Shown: positions 19,602 to 30,800, counted from the first letter of the stretch. The stretch: 64,000 bases of DNA from Allolobophora icterica (GCA_963556255.1 OY744606.1:79227641-79291640), one strand, 5' to 3'. Numbers and translations are program-made. The notes: generated by a model not told the origin, from the letters alone.

Positions 19602-19611
19602 GAGTTTATCG

Positions 19612-19655
19612 ACATCTAATGGCAACTTAGACCATTGAGGAAGACAGAAGTTGTT
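19612..19655 (-). repeat. Hairpin element, reverse strand
   Basis: Minus strand: TCTTCCTCAATGG ... GTTGCCATTAGATGTCGATAAAC. Confidence 0.4.
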
Positions 19656-19683
19656 TGAAATATTACAGCTCTATCTATCTATG

Positions 19684-19722
19684 TTGAGAATTTAATGGCA
19701 TCTTTTGGCTACGACCTACATC
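19684..19722 (-). repeat. Hairpin element, degenerate, reverse strand
   Basis: Minus strand: TCGATGTAGGTCG then TAGCCAAAAGATGCCATTAAA. Confidence 0.35.
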
Positions 19723-19744
19723 GACAGTTAATTAAACCCTTGGC

Positions 19745-19825
19745 TAATTGCGTGTGTTAAACGACGCTATGCCACAAAAAAGTTGATTAGTGTTGCCCTC
19801 ATCCATTATCCAGGCTTCGGTCTCG
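19745..19825 (-). repeat. Type-2 module, reverse strand
   Basis: Minus strand: ACCGAAGCCTGGATAATGG ... CAACACTAATCAAC, then GCATAGCGTCGTTTAAC. Confidence 0.5.
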
Positions 19826-20147
19826 CATTATCCAAAAACGGCAGCGTAATTGTAATTGTAGTTGTAATTGTCATCGTGATTTATATAACGTCAACAATTC
19901 AAAGGCGCTCGTGTCTGACAAAAACCCCAATATCATTCATAGAATGGCTTTTATGTAAATGAGGCAAAGAAAGAACAAGGAACTCCAGTCTCAGATTACA
20001 AGGCAGATTATTTCCGAAAGATTGGCTGACAGCAGCAAAACTTCTCTACTGAACAATAGAAGCCTGGATCGGCGGGACAACGAGGTCACCCTGAGCAGCA
20101 GAGCGAAGAAATCTACGGCCAGGGATGGGGGAGACTGAGGTTCATGG

Positions 20148-20548
20148 CAGGAGCGTAACTTTGGTCTAAAAAGTGGGGGTACCAATTTCCTGCATACACG
20201 AAGCAAGGCAGAGACTGCGATCTTTGGGAAGGCACAATAATAAAATATTGATTGCCATCCAGGGCTGTAGTGGTAAAATTAGAGGTGAGGACACGCTACT
20301 GGTTAGTTTTCCGAAACAAATTAAAGATACGCTACAGTATTTTGTGAGTATGCGCTAAAGTATTTTAATATTAATAGATACAAATATTTTTTGAGGTGAG
20401 TATACGGTCTCTAGAGGTGAGCACATATACCCGCGTATACCCTCGACTACAGCCCTGGCATGGTTAAAAAAGTGTGGGGTACGGTACCCCCAGTCCAAAA
20501 AGTGGGGAGTACGGGTACCCCTCGTACCCTCCACAAATTACGCCTATG
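20148..20548. mobile_element. hAT-type MITE
   Basis: Ends CAGGAGCGTAACTTTGG and AATTACGCCTATG, with flanks GTTCATGG and GTGCATGG, an 8-bp duplication with one mismatch (20140-20147 and 20549-20556). GTGGGGGTACC-type inverted blocks lie just inside. Another copy's left end is at 41888. Confidence 0.75.
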
Positions 20549-20728
20549 GTGCATGGCTTACGATAGGATAATATTACGCAGAAGCATTAAGATTCAATGC
20601 GCTTTCGCATCGGTTCCCAATGCGCTTCCTCGCACATAAAACTGGATAACTGTCGAAACGTACGTAAACGACAGCTTTGCCGATTCGCAACATTAAAACC
20701 GATTTCTAACAGTGTTTTGTGATCAGAA

Positions 20729-20766
20729 GTTTAGCGACACCTTGTGGCTGCTGTGACCGATGACGT
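20729..20766 (-). repeat. Hairpin element, reverse strand
   Basis: Minus strand: GACGTCATCGG ... AGCCACAAGGTGTCGCTAAAC; the outer GACGTC/GGTGTC stem is weakened by one change. Confidence 0.45.
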
Positions 20767-21207
20767 CATTAAAGTCGTTGTTGCTTATTTGACCGTCTTT
20801 GTCTTTCTGTTCGTCGTTTTCGTCTTGAATTATGTTTCCATTCGTGCTGTTAATCTGGGTTTTACTGGGAGGTATATTTACTCGTTGTTTCCGCAGTTAT
20901 TTCTTGATGTCTCAGCTGGCTGTACTGATCTCGGTTTTTCTTAATCTTAAAAGCCAACTTCTTTGATGTTTATCTTTTTAGATGCTTGGTCACCAATAGG
21001 CCTAGTTACCTTCGAAAGTCTTCCGCTATATTGAACTCAGCATTTGAACAGTTACTAATATATTGCGTAGGTTATAAGCGGTTTACAGGTGTCTAAAGCA
21101 AGCTCTGTATTTTCCAACGTTTGCTAATTTTATGACTGCCAGTTCCATTACCGTCAATGGTTATTTTATACTAAATATCTATCGTTGATTAGTCTGTATG
21201 TAATAGA

Positions 21208-21246
21208 GTTAAACGTCGTCGTAGGGCATCTCTGGCCGTTGGAGGT
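21208..21246 (-). repeat. Hairpin element, ACGACGACG 3' arm, reverse strand
   Basis: Minus strand: CTCCAACGGCCAGAGATGCC then CTACGACGACGTTTAAC. Same subtype as 35857, 51374 and 57585. Confidence 0.45.
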
Positions 21247-21696
21247 TCTCAATGTTGAATGCAGTTATTTCCATTTCTTACAACATTTCTGTTTGTCAGG
21301 GTCGTTGACGTCGACGTTACGTAACCTCTGGTGGCTGACTGGATGGATTCCACAGTTGGACAAAATCGTTTCGCATTAAAGACCGTTCACATCGATGACA
21401 AAAATTCTATAGGTGTCCGTTCTGGCCTTCGTATTTAATTAAAATAATATCAAAGGCCGTTGACCGCTTTAAACTTGCGTCGAATAGCAGTGTTATTATT
21501 TTTCATAAGAAACACTGAAAATAAAATACAAATAGTTAACTATTCGTTCACAAGAACTAACAGTAAAACGCAGAAATTGTTAAAGAAAATGGAAATGAAA
21601 TGAAAATAAGATGATAAATAAATTTGATGACCAGTTCCACCGTTCGTATGACTAACTAGTTTTTATCTCGCACTCAAATAACGTTTAACGAAAGTT

Positions 21697-21740
21697 AATA
21701 ATATATTGCGACGCCTAAAAACTTTATAAAGGTGTCTAAG
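21697..21740 (-). promoter_or_regulatory. Class I promoter-like pair, reverse strand (diverged)
   Basis: Minus strand: CTTAGACACCTTTATAAAG then GCAATATATTATT; a related diverged pair is at 58075-58117 and a shorter-spaced one at 21071-21098. Confidence 0.35.
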
Positions 21741-21874
21741 GAGATCACACCATAATCTACTCCTTAGCAATATTTATGGCTGCCAGATCCATTGCCTGCG
21801 ACAGTTATCGTATCCTGTAAATTTATGAATATCTGCTGGTGATTAGTCGGTGCCAGATTTTAGATTTTGTTAGT

Positions 21875-21910
21875 TTAACGTCATCCTGTGATTTGATCGA
21901 TGTTGGCAAT
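21875..21910 (-). repeat. Hairpin element, degenerate, reverse strand
   Basis: Minus strand: CAACATCGATCAAATCACAG then GATGACGTTAAAC. Confidence 0.3.
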
Positions 21911-21941
21911 TCTAACCGGTGATTGTGATAGTTTTCATTAA

Positions 21942-22120
21942 CAGGCACGTAACTAGGATTTTTCGTTTGGGGGGGCTTAAACCTTGAACATGGCAACATT
22001 TATACAGTGTTCATACGAATTTTAGCCGTAAGCATACAACGGCTTGACTTGTTTGGGGGGGCTTCAACTTCGTTTGGGGGGGCTTAAGCCCCCCCAAGCC
22101 CAACGCTAGTTACGTCCCTG
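21942..22120. mobile_element. hAT-type MITE, 179 bp
   Basis: Ends CAGGCACGTAACTAG and CTAGTTACGTCCCTG, flanked by TTCATTAA (21934-21941 and 22121-22128). The related sequence at 58305 lacks the insert. Internal GTTTGGGGGGGCTT repeats are present. Confidence 0.9.
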
Positions 22121-22128
22121 TTCATTAA

Positions 22129-22170
22129 GTAACGACGTCTCGTGGCTGCCAGAGACGTTGACGTCGACCT
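22129..22170 (-). repeat. Hairpin element interrupted upstream by the MITE
   Basis: Minus strand: GACGTCAACGTCTC ... GGCAGCCACGAGACGTC, then GTTAC; the paralogue is 58311-58350. Confidence 0.4.
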
Positions 22171-22295
22171 TACCTTACGAATTTAATTTACGCTGTTTGC
22201 CGTTGGTGATTGGATTTCCACAGTTTAAAGTTTGAGGATAAATTTGGAGGTTTAATGCAGTTTTCTGGAGATACCTCTAAAATAGGAATCACTGA

Positions 22296-22440
<145 letters not shown>

Positions 22441-22489
22441 AAGCTGACGATTAACTGTGGCGAACCCCGACAATAGTGGTCCGTGCTTT

Positions 22490-22572
22490 AGTGCCTGGCA
22501 GGACAATCCCTAACCTGGGTGAAGGAGGAGGGCGATGCTAATGATCGTTGTTATCACACAGTGTCGTTAAAC
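22490..22572 (+). repeat. Type-2 module
   Basis: AGTGCCTGGCAGGACAATCCC ... GGAGGAGGGCGATGCTAATG, ending CACACAGTGTCGTTAAAC. Here the 3' part can pair as ACAC/GTGT. Confidence 0.55.
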
Positions 22573-22574
22573 TA

Positions 22575-22930
22575 AAACTACCACTGTACTTAACTCTGGC
22601 GGCCCTTGTGTCTTAAAGTCAAGGAAGAAAGCAAAAGGTCAAGAAAAAGGAAGAAAATGGCGAAGGAAGCAAAAGTGAAATAGAAAGGAACATATTAATA
22701 AAAACCCACTATAGAGTAAACTTGCCAAGGACATTTACCCCTGTGATTTATACATATATAACCAACACAGGGGAGCGGATCAAATCCAACTCCTCTGCGT
22801 AAGCACAGGAAAACCTACCTCCAGTCAACCCAACGGTTGTTTTGTAATGACGACAATTATCTTTGACATGGCGGTTCGTTAAATAAACGTTACCATTCAA
22901 ATCAGTTACTGATATTCGACATTTGGACTA
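22575..22930. other. No gene recognised
   Basis: AT-rich sequence with an A/G-rich run near 22620-22690; no module hallmark. Confidence 0.4.
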
Positions 22931-22945
22931 AGTCATTAACTATTT

Positions 22946-22984
22946 GTCGTCAACGGCCTTTGGTGTCATACGACGACATTAAAC
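22946..22984 (+). repeat. Hairpin element with (AAT)n tail
   Basis: GTCGTC/GACGAC is a perfect 6-bp outer stem; then ATTAAACC, TTTGGAAT and a long AAT repeat. It shows the GTCGTC subtype also ends in the LINE-type tail. Confidence 0.65.
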
Positions 22985-22989
22985 CTTTG

Positions 22990-23095
<106 letters not shown>

Positions 23096-23158
23096 CAATT
23101 GTTATGACCCGGAAAGATGCCTCGGTGGAACCTGTACTATACAGAAATTTTACCCTTC

Positions 23159-23197
23159 GAAGTCAATGGCTTTCGCTGCCACAAGATGTCGTTAAAC
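23159..23197 (+). repeat. Hairpin element
   Basis: GAAGTCAATGGC ... GCCACAAGATGTC, then GTTAAAC. The preceding CCTGTACTATACAG resembles CATGTACTGTACA upstream of 6113, so it is the 3' half of a unit. Confidence 0.5.
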
Positions 23198-23228
23198 ACT
23201 GAATATTCCTAAGAATATTGCGATCTTC

Positions 23229-23493
23229 TTCGACACCTTTAAATAAGTTTAAACTAGTCTATATATTCTACATTACACACAACCGTCTGAGTTATATTTC
23301 GACGTCGATCGGCACTTGATCACTAGTCATCGTATTGACCCAGACACATCGTATCGTATCTAGTAATTTATATGGCGCCTCTCGCAGTATAAACTATTCA
23401 GAGGCGCCCCACATACTCAGATGGAAGCTGCGCTGTACAGAAATGATTCCTTACGGAGTCAATGGCATTTGATGCCATACGATATCACTATAC
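23229..23493 (+). ncRNA. Promoter-hairpin unit, class I, enlarged by an L2-like insertion
   Basis: CTTCGACACCTTTAAATAAG (23228-23247) and CTATATATTC (23259-23268). The hairpin is at 23455-23493 with inner stem GGCAT/ATGCC. About 100 bp of L2-like 3' tail (GGCGCCTCTCGCAGTATAAAC, reverse orientation, near 23370-23412) accounts for the long spacing. Confidence 0.4.
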
Positions 23494-23805
23494 TCATGTA
23501 ATCTGATCGTTCCATTGTAACTCAGCTATCACGTAAATTGGGGAAGGGGGATAGACTAATGGTAACACTCATGACTAGGAGAGCATTAGGTTCGCAGATC
23601 GATTCCCGTAACCCCTTCCAGGGCGGCGCCCTGCATGGCTGCCAAACCGTGTGTTTAATTAAGATGTTGATTGTACTTTCGTGTTTCAATGTAATCTTAC
23701 TGCGTCTGTCAGTTTGAAATAACAACGACTTTTGTTATTATTATTAACATCTCCGTCTACGGCCTGGGCTGCCATAAACACCGAATACTACTATTCGTGT
23801 GATCG

Positions 23806-23985
23806 ATAGTGTAGTGGTTAGCGTGCTGGACTGTTAACCGATAAGTCGGGGTTCACTGTCTGTGGGAAGATTAGACGACGAGTTAGAGGACTGACCACCC
23901 GACCTCTTATGCCGAGGCAAAGAAAATGAAGTCGGGGCAGCACTTCAAGCCCATGGTCACCTCGAGGCTAATTTAAGGAACTGCT
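23806..23985 (+). repeat. tRNA-Asn-like SINE
   Basis: AGTGGTTAGCG (A box) and GGACTGTTAACCGATAAGTC, the anticodon arm of a tRNA-Asn(GTT)-like head. The body has GTGGGAAGATTAGACGACG and AAAGAAAATGAAGTCGGGG. Better copy at 32042; a body-only piece lies at 42145-42245. Confidence 0.6.
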
Positions 23986-24094
23986 CTTCTTCTTTTTCTA
24001 CTATTCGTTCACTGTTTTTGCTACATCAGTGATTTCCTCCTCAATTCTGCCAAAAAAATTTCCTCCAGGAAACAAGACTGGAAGATACATTAAA

Positions 24095-24830
24095 CGAATT
24101 TATATAGCGCAGGATTTGTCTGTAAGATGCGACTTTGCAGTCTCTGGTATTTAAACGTAATGTAATGTTACGAAATATATTTACAGGGCCCTTCAAGCAC
24201 TAAACAAAGGCTATGTTTGCATGCTGATCTAAACAATTTCGACTTGATCTTGTTTTGAGAGGAAGGTCCGATGCACGAGAGAGTCAGATTAGATCATAAT
24301 GATGTGCAGAAAAAGGAACCTGTATATTTTCGCCAGCAGCAGAGCTAGGTGATCGGCGACTGATAACTGGAATAAAAAGCTCTTTGATGTATGCCGGCTC
24401 AGTGCTAACTATGGCAGATCGTCTTAAACGAGGAAAGTAGGAAAGGATCTGTTCCTCCACGGGAAGCCAGTGCAGCGTTTTCCGCATAGTTGCAGATACT
24501 GATTGGTGACCGTCCAGGGGACACCGTTGAGGACCGAGTGAAGCTGACGTTTTTTTAACTTTGGAAGTCCTGCTAGGATGGAGTTAAATTAGTTCTTGGT
24601 GTATGTGTAATCCGTGCGGGGAGAGAAGGAGAAGGCGGAGAGCAGGAAGAATAAAATTGTTGTCCATTTATTAAGCGCCACTATAAATGGTCAAGCATCA
24701 ATCGAAGGCGCCGAGCAATTGTGAGTAAAGGACTTACTCAGTGTCCCTACGCAGTAACAGTCTCAGGGGAAAAGGATCGCACGCGTATTCTCCGCCGTAG
24801 AAAGCAAGTGCTCCTATAAAGGCCGTTAAC
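24095..24830 (-). repeat. Macro-repeat segment with SINE, paralogue of 6340-6850 and 39980-40440
   Basis: Same order as those blocks: GGTATTTAAACGTAATGTAATG, then the LINE-like GTGCAGAAAAAGGAACCTG segment, then GGCGCCGAGCAATTGTGAGT and a decayed B-box region near 24775. Ends near GGCCGTTAACG (24824), a hairpin remnant. Confidence 0.5.
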
Positions 24831-24920
24831 GTTTTTAAAGTTCATTGAGATAGTTGAGTTCATTTCATATATCTTTCATCCATCAGGCTCGGTTTCGTTT
24901 GCTTCTCGTTTGCTTCTATT

Positions 24921-25300
24921 ACTTTTCAAAGTAATAGTATACTTTTCAAAGTAATAGTATACTTTTAAAAGTAATAGTATACTTTTAAAAGTAATAGTAT
25001 ACTTTTCAAAGTAATAGTATACTTTTCAAAGTAATAGTATACTTTTCAAAGTAATAGTATACTTTTCAAAGTAATAGTATACTTTTCAAAGTAATAGTAT
25101 ACTTTTCAAAGTAATAGTATACTTTTCAAAGTAATAGTATACTTTTCAAAGTAATAGTATACTTTTCAAAGTAATAGTATACTTTTCAAAGTAATAGTAT
25201 ACTTTTCAAAGTAATAGTATACTTTTCAAAGTAATAGTATACTTTTCAAAGTAATAGTATACTTTTCAAAGTAATAGTATACTTTTCAAAGTAATAGTAT
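24921..25300. repeat. 20-bp minisatellite, 19 copies
   Basis: The unit ACTTTTCAAAGTAATAGTAT repeats 19 times without length change; copies 3 and 4 read ACTTTTAAAAGT. Each unit has two dyads (ACTTT..AAAGT and AGTATACT across junctions), so long hairpins are possible. Confidence 0.97.
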
Positions 25301-25759
25301 ATCTACTGATTCGCGTCTTACCGATTGTTGAGATTTCTTAAACCCTTCGGGGCCAAACAAGTGTGACGACTCAGCTTTGCTCAGATGAATGCACGCGAAA
25401 ATTTATGAAGATTGTCTGTGCAGTAAAACATATTAAAGTAAACATAAGGAGTTATAAAGAAAGGGGATTCATAGTACTTCTAAGTTACTACAATAGTAAC
25501 AGTACTGATAGTTTTTCCAATGACCACAGTGCGCAAGTCGCTGTAGAATTAATGTCAATGTCGGCTCTTAAATAGTCACTTTTCCTGTTGGACATCTGAG
25601 ACCACATGACGGCTCGTGGCGAGGTGTGGCCCGCGCGCCGAATGTTGTGCACCACTGATTTATAGTCTCTAACGCTTTGTACAGAGATCTGTTTCTCTTT
25701 TGCCTATAGGGCCTGGGATAATTTTGTTTTTATCACTCGAGGACTAGCTGCGTCTCGTT

Positions 25760-25800
25760 CTTATATAGCATCAGCTAACTTCATTTTAAAGGTGTCTAAA
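25760..25800 (-). promoter_or_regulatory. Class I promoter-like pair, reverse strand
   Basis: Minus strand: TTTAGACACCTTTAAAATG then TGCTATATAAG; left edge of core copy 4. No hairpin to the left. Confidence 0.5.
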
Positions 25801-26690
25801 CAGAACGTTATAACCAAACGTACTTCTGTTGATAGAAATTGAAAAGCGGTGGAGTGAATGGATTAATAATACTAATAATAATCTTTTTCTTTATTTATTC
25901 AAACCGACAAACGCTGTAAGATTACAATGAGAGATGACAGTTCAATTATCAATATCTTAACTAAAGACACGTTATGGCAGCCATACAAGGCTCCCGCTCA
26001 AGGGGGGTTGTGGGAATCGAACCGCGTACTGCTGCTCTCCTGGCCATGAGTGTTACCATTACTCTATTTCTTAAAGAAATTGTGTACAACGAGTCCCCAG
26101 CCCAGTGATCATAACATAAAAGAACTTAACATAACATCCGACAGAGGCCTGATGCCTGTAGAGCATTAGCATTAGCATTATGGGGCGTGGTGGCTCAGTG
26201 GTAAGTTCGGCGCCTTGTGACCGGAGGGTTGCAGGTTCGAATCCTACTCTAGCCGCTGCGTACGGACCTTGGGCAAGTCCTTCACTCGAAATTGCTCGAG
26301 GCGCTTCGGCGTGAAAATTCCGGCACAGTATACCAATGCTGTAGTCGGGAGCGCCTCTGAGTAGTAGTAGACTTCGAGAGGCGCTATAGAAATATCCGAA
26401 ATAAATAAATAAGGTTAAATAAAGCGCTCTAAGCAATCGGTTACCGTGTCTGTCGTGAGGCTGCCAACGAACACAAGTCTGTTCATATTGGAGGCAACCG
26501 AAACAACCCCTCTGACTTGACGCAGCGCTCATGAATGAGCTGGATCCCTGCACTCACCTTTAAAGTAACATTTTAGAAGTACAAAACTTCTGGGTTCCCA
26601 TTACGATTACGATCAAGATGTACAGTAGCTGCTCTAAGGTAAAGTCGACGTAGAAGGGTGTTTTTAGACATTTGGAAATGCAAGTATTGT
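25801..26690. repeat. Conserved core (copy 4) with nested SINE
   Basis: Standard landmarks on both sides of the SINE at 26183-26410: GTACAACGAGTCCCCAGCCC, CAATCGGTTACCGTGTCTG, CAACCCCTCTGACTTGACG and GATTACGATCAAGATG. The middle CTCTGGAGC part is missing. Confidence 0.6.
26183..26412 (+). repeat. tRNA-headed SINE with L2-type LINE tail
   Basis: A box TGGCTCAGTGG and B box GGTTCGAATCC are spaced as in a tRNA, with an anticodon-arm CCTTGTGACCGGAGGG. The body has TTGGGCAAGTCCTTCAC. The 3' end GTCGGGAGCGCCTCTGAG ... GAGGCGCTATAGAAATA then AAATAAATAA equals the L2-like LINE tail at 3700-3775: a SINE/LINE partnership. Confidence 0.75.
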
Positions 26691-26824
26691 TTTCGACACC
26701 CTTAAAACGCTTTATACTCAGCTATATATTAGTTGTGGTAATTAATGAAATCCTGCCCAACCTCTAGAGTGAGAATTGTTACAAAGACTGTTTCAATTGA
26801 CGTTAACGGCCCTTGTCTTTAAAC
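26691..26824 (+). ncRNA. Promoter-hairpin unit, class I, hairpin internally deleted
   Basis: TTTTCGACACCCTTAAAACG (26690-26709) and GCTATATATT (26721-26730). At 26798 GACGTTAACGGCC runs straight into CTTGTCTTTAAAC, losing the inner 3' arm, so this copy probably cannot fold. The type-2 module follows at 26835. Confidence 0.4.
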
Positions 26825-26834
26825 GCGCTATGGT

Positions 26835-26925
26835 CATGTGGTGCCAGTCCCAAGCCTGGCGAAAGGAGGATGGCGAAGCTAACGATATTCGCTGTGACAA
26901 GGCGTCTAAACTGAGGCAGTCTGTC
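26835..26925 (+). repeat. Type-2 module
   Basis: ATGTGGTGCCAGTCCCAAGC ... GGAGGATGGCGAAGCTAACG, then ATTCGC (GCGAA..TTCGC stem), GTGACAAGGCGTCTAAAC and TGAGGCAGTCTGTCAG. Confidence 0.6.
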
Positions 26926-27089
26926 AGTTAGTTAACTATTTACTTAGCTCTCCAATCACTTATATACGCAGATAAGCACCTACCTATGTGCTACGTATGC
27001 ACAGGTGCATAACATGTCACGTATTGTTTTTGCTGTCTAATAACATATATTTATAACGTTGTTTTATAATACACACACACATACATACA

Positions 27090-27338
<249 letters not shown>

Positions 27339-27344
27339 GTGTGT

Positions 27345-27830
27345 TTGTGATAAACGATTTCCGAAAGACCTGTAGAAGGAACGTTTGCATTATATTATGA
27401 AACCTGCGTCATAAATTAATTAAAACTGACGTCATAGGTGATGCTTTTAGCTATTGGTCAGTTTGATCGATGACCTGTCCAGCCAATTTGTTCTTAACGT
27501 TTATTAATGAATTCGTTTGAAGCCCTAGGCTCCCACCGATCCCACTCTCTCCACCTTTCTGGCTTCCTTTCTACCTCCCTCCTACCCTCCGTTGCTCCCT
27601 CGTTCCCTCGCTCTCTCTAGATGTCGCCAGAATCGTGCGCATTAGCGATCACTGGATGGCGCCACAATCTCTGGACCATTAAGAGGACGCGTAGACAGCT
27701 CATCTGAAGATTTGCTGGTCCCGTAGTTACTGCTCTCGTCTTGGCGCTGAGGATTGGACGCTGAGAGGCACAAATAATTTGTGTAGTATAAAACGCATTT
27801 AATTGATGCATGTACTATGTGTGTGTATTT
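27345..27830. repeat. Dispersed repeat, paralogue of 62655-63140
   Basis: TGATAAACGATTTCCGAAAG through AGATGTCGCC(A/C)GAATCGTG to GATTGGACGCTGAGAGGCAC is shared with 62655-63140. No gene recognised. Confidence 0.8.
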
Positions 27831-27841
27831 ATATTTGTATG

Positions 27842-27941
<100 letters not shown>

Positions 27942-27948
27942 CATATAT

Positions 27949-29000
27949 TTGATGAATTGGTAACTGGAATCCGGGATAGCTCTAAGCAAATAATATTAAT
28001 GGGAGATTTTAACATAGACTTGCTCAAACTAAATGAACACAGAGATTCCAACATATTCTATAACTCTTTAATAGCACATCACTACCTGCCAACCATAACT
28101 AAACCAACTAGAATTACCTCCTCCACACGTACTTTAATAGACAATATATATTGTAGCTCATGGTCCAAGTTACAAAACTCCTACATAGTCATCTCTGACA
28201 TATCCGACCATTTGCCGATTTACGCAAATTTTTCCTTGGAGAATGTATATAAAAGAAAGTGCGAAGATAGGACTCAAAGAGTAATAACTGAGGCAGGAAA
28301 GGATCAGTTTCAAAGAACCCTGACAGAGATGAATTGGGATGAGGTTATAAGTCTCTGTGATAAAAGAAACGCGAATGAAGCCTATGAAAGTTTTTTGGAG
28401 AAATATAGTCAGGCCTATAATGAAGCCTTTCCACATAGAGAAGTGACAACGCATAAGGTAAAATCGAAACAGCCCTGGATGACGGTAGGACTGCTGAAAT
28501 CTTGCAAAAAGAAAAATCTCTTATATATAAAATACATGAAATGTCCAAACCAACAAAATAAATTAAAATTTATACAGTATAGGAATAAATTTAAAACAGT
28601 TCGAATTAATGCCGAAAAGAACTATTATGCAGAGGAATTTTATAAACATCATAATGATATGAAGATGACATGGAAAGTTATCAGAGCAGCGATGAACATA
28701 GAAGACAAAAAGGTAAAAATGGACTCATTAACAGTAAACGGAGATAAAATAAATGACCCAGAGCAAATAGCAAACATGTTTAATAAATATTTCACCAGCA
28801 TAGCGATCGATTTAGCGAGTAAAATTCAAAACTCAATTTGTTCATTTGAGGATTATATGCCCCCTTCACGATGTAATTCAATGGGACTGACCCTAACCTC
28901 CCACGAGGAGATTATGAAAATTGGAAAGACGCTTAAAAAACCCATGCAGCAGGAGTGGACGACATTGACCCATATATCGCTACCCCCAATTTATCTATGA
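27949..29000 (+). pseudogene. LINE endonuclease C-terminal part and linker (frameshifted)
   Basis: After AT-coded residues the frame reads [18 protein letters not shown], then GDFNID (28001-28018), the APE catalytic region, and ISDISDHLPIYAN near 28190-28225 with the SDH motif. A linker follows (NYYAEEFYKHHNDMKMTWKV, DKINDPEQIANMFNKYF). The frame leaves RT continuity at a run of A near 28935, a probable 1-base frameshift, and ends at 29000. Confidence 0.75.
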
Positions 29001-30421
29001 TAGTGTATCCTCTGGTGGAAATAATTAACTGTTCCCTTCTAACCGGTGTGGTCCCGGACTCACTCAAAATAGCCAAAATAACACCAATTTTTAAAAAAGG
29101 AGATAAAGAAAATGTGGCAAATTATAGGCCAATATCAGTTCTCCCATATTTTGCTAAGTATTTCGAAAAAATTGTATATGATAGAATTAGCAATTATATA
29201 AATGCGGCGGATATAATAAATCCGGCGCAGCATGGGTTTAGACAGGGGCACTCTACTTCTATGGCACTTTTAGAAATGGAAGATAGAATCTCTAAGGCCA
29301 TAGACAATAATGAATATTCAGTTGGAATATTCATCGACCTAGCAAAAGCCTTTGACACTGTGGACCATAACATCTTGTTAAAAAAGCTATCTAACTACGG
29401 AGTAAGAGGGACACAGTTAAAATGGTTTCAAAGTTATTTACAAAATAGAACCCAAAAGGTGGCATGTAATGGTATATTATCAGATATTGGGTATATCACA
29501 TATGGAGTTCCACAAGGCTCAAACCTCGGACCGCTTCTATTTCTTTTATACATAAACGACCTAGCAAACATTTCCAAAGTCATGCATTTTATACTATTCG
29601 CAGATGATACCAATATTTTTTACTCAAACAGCTCCTTTGTGTCCCTCACTGAGATTGTTAATAAGGAACTAGCAACTATAAACACATGGTTTGCAGCAAA
29701 TAAACTCACCCTTAATATTGATAAGACAAATTTTATATTATTTAAGTCGCATAGAAAAATCAATGTAGCTGATGTAGAATTACTAATTGATGGAGTACCC
29801 ATTACCCAAGTTAAAACTACTAAATTTCTTGGTGTATACGTAGACCAACACTTAAACTGGAAGGACCACATCAATTATATTACATTGAAAATTGCCAAAA
29901 TTATAGGGATAATATCTAGAGTATCATACTTGGTTCCCAAGGACATCAGACTGAACCTATATTACTCACTAATATACCCCTATTTAAGCTATTGTAGTAT
30001 GATATGGGCTTCTAATTACGAGTCCAGACTTAATAAACTAATGATATTACAAAAAAAAGCCGTGAGAATAATAAATGGGTCCCACCGAAGAGAACATTCT
30101 GACCCAATATTCAAGAACTTAAATATATTAAAAATTGATCAAATTAGAAGAATGCAAATAATAGAATTCTTATATCAGTATGAACGGAACTTACTCCCAA
30201 ACTCATTCAGAGGATATTTTACCATGGGATCACAAATCCATGCACATAACACTAGAAGTGCAGCTACCTATCGCCCAATACGCGCTCGCACAAATATAAG
30301 AGAGTTTAGTTTGAAAGCGTCAGGGCCACAACTATGGAATGAAACTCCACTTGAAATTCGTCACTCTAGAAATCGCTTCGAATTTAAAACTCGACTAAGA
30401 GAACATCTAATTAATGTATAA
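28955..30421 (+). CDS. LINE reverse transcriptase (continues the frame above after a frameshift)
   Basis: 488 codons. RT motifs in order: ITPIFKKGDKENVANYRPIS, QHGFRQGHST, DLAKAFDTVDH (catalytic D near 29340-29345), GVPQGSNLGPLLFLLYIND and FADDTN (29597-29614), then KFLGVYVDQHLNWKDHI and the C-terminal GPQLWNETP. All RT catalytic residues are intact. The annotated ATG is internal; the natural protein is one ORF2 that includes the endonuclease. One indel separates the two halves. Confidence 0.85.
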   Translation: MDDIDPYIATPNLSMIVYPLVEIINCSLLTGVVPDSLKIAKITPIFKKGDKENVANYRPISVLPYFAKYFEKIVYDRISNYINAADIINPAQHGFRQGHSTSMALLEMEDRISKAIDNNEYSVGIFIDLAKAFDTVDHNILLKKLSNYGVRGTQLKWFQSYLQNRTQKVACNGILSDIGYITYGVPQGSNLGPLLFLLYINDLANISKVMHFILFADDTNIFYSNSSFVSLTEIVNKELATINTWFAANKLTLNIDKTNFILFKSHRKINVADVELLIDGVPITQVKTTKFLGVYVDQHLNWKDHINYITLKIAKIIGIISRVSYLVPKDIRLNLYYSLIYPYLSYCSMIWASNYESRLNKLMILQKKAVRIINGSHRREHSDPIFKNLNILKIDQIRRMQIIEFLYQYERNLLPNSFRGYFTMGSQIHAHNTRSAATYRPIRARTNIREFSLKASGPQLWNETPLEIRHSRNRFEFKTRLREHLINV

Positions 30422-30799
30422 TTATTCTTCCCCCTCCCCAATGTGATATGATAAGGCCTTAATTGACTGAAGAGACATCCCCAGTTCCTGGACGTGTACG
30501 TGCACCGGGGCCCGGGCGTTGAGCCATTTAGTTAAGAATTTAGTTAAGAGAATCTGAACCTAATTAAGAAAAACCAGCCATGGACTTAGAAATTGCAATA
30601 CGATGTATGGGTGACCTCGCTCAGCGGGATTACATCCCTTTGGGGCCACCCTTTGCAACCTGTAACCAGTATTAACATGCTGCATTTATAATCAAGAAGA
30701 TGTATTTTTTCATACGGCTTTTGTGTGCTAAATTTGAAACTTTGTTACTTTTATGGTTTTTCTGGTTGCAATAAAGACTTTTTGATTTGATTTGATTTG

Positions 30800-30800
<1 letters not shown>

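Noticed and set aside
24921..25300. CRISPR-like array
   Set aside because: Direct 20-bp tandem repeats with no spacers, in a eukaryotic setting; it is a minisatellite.
26183..26260. Functional tRNA gene
   Set aside because: A and B boxes are present, but the acceptor arm does not close and the sequence continues into a SINE body and LINE tail. The same reasoning applies to the heads at 8357, 23806, 32042 and 54970.
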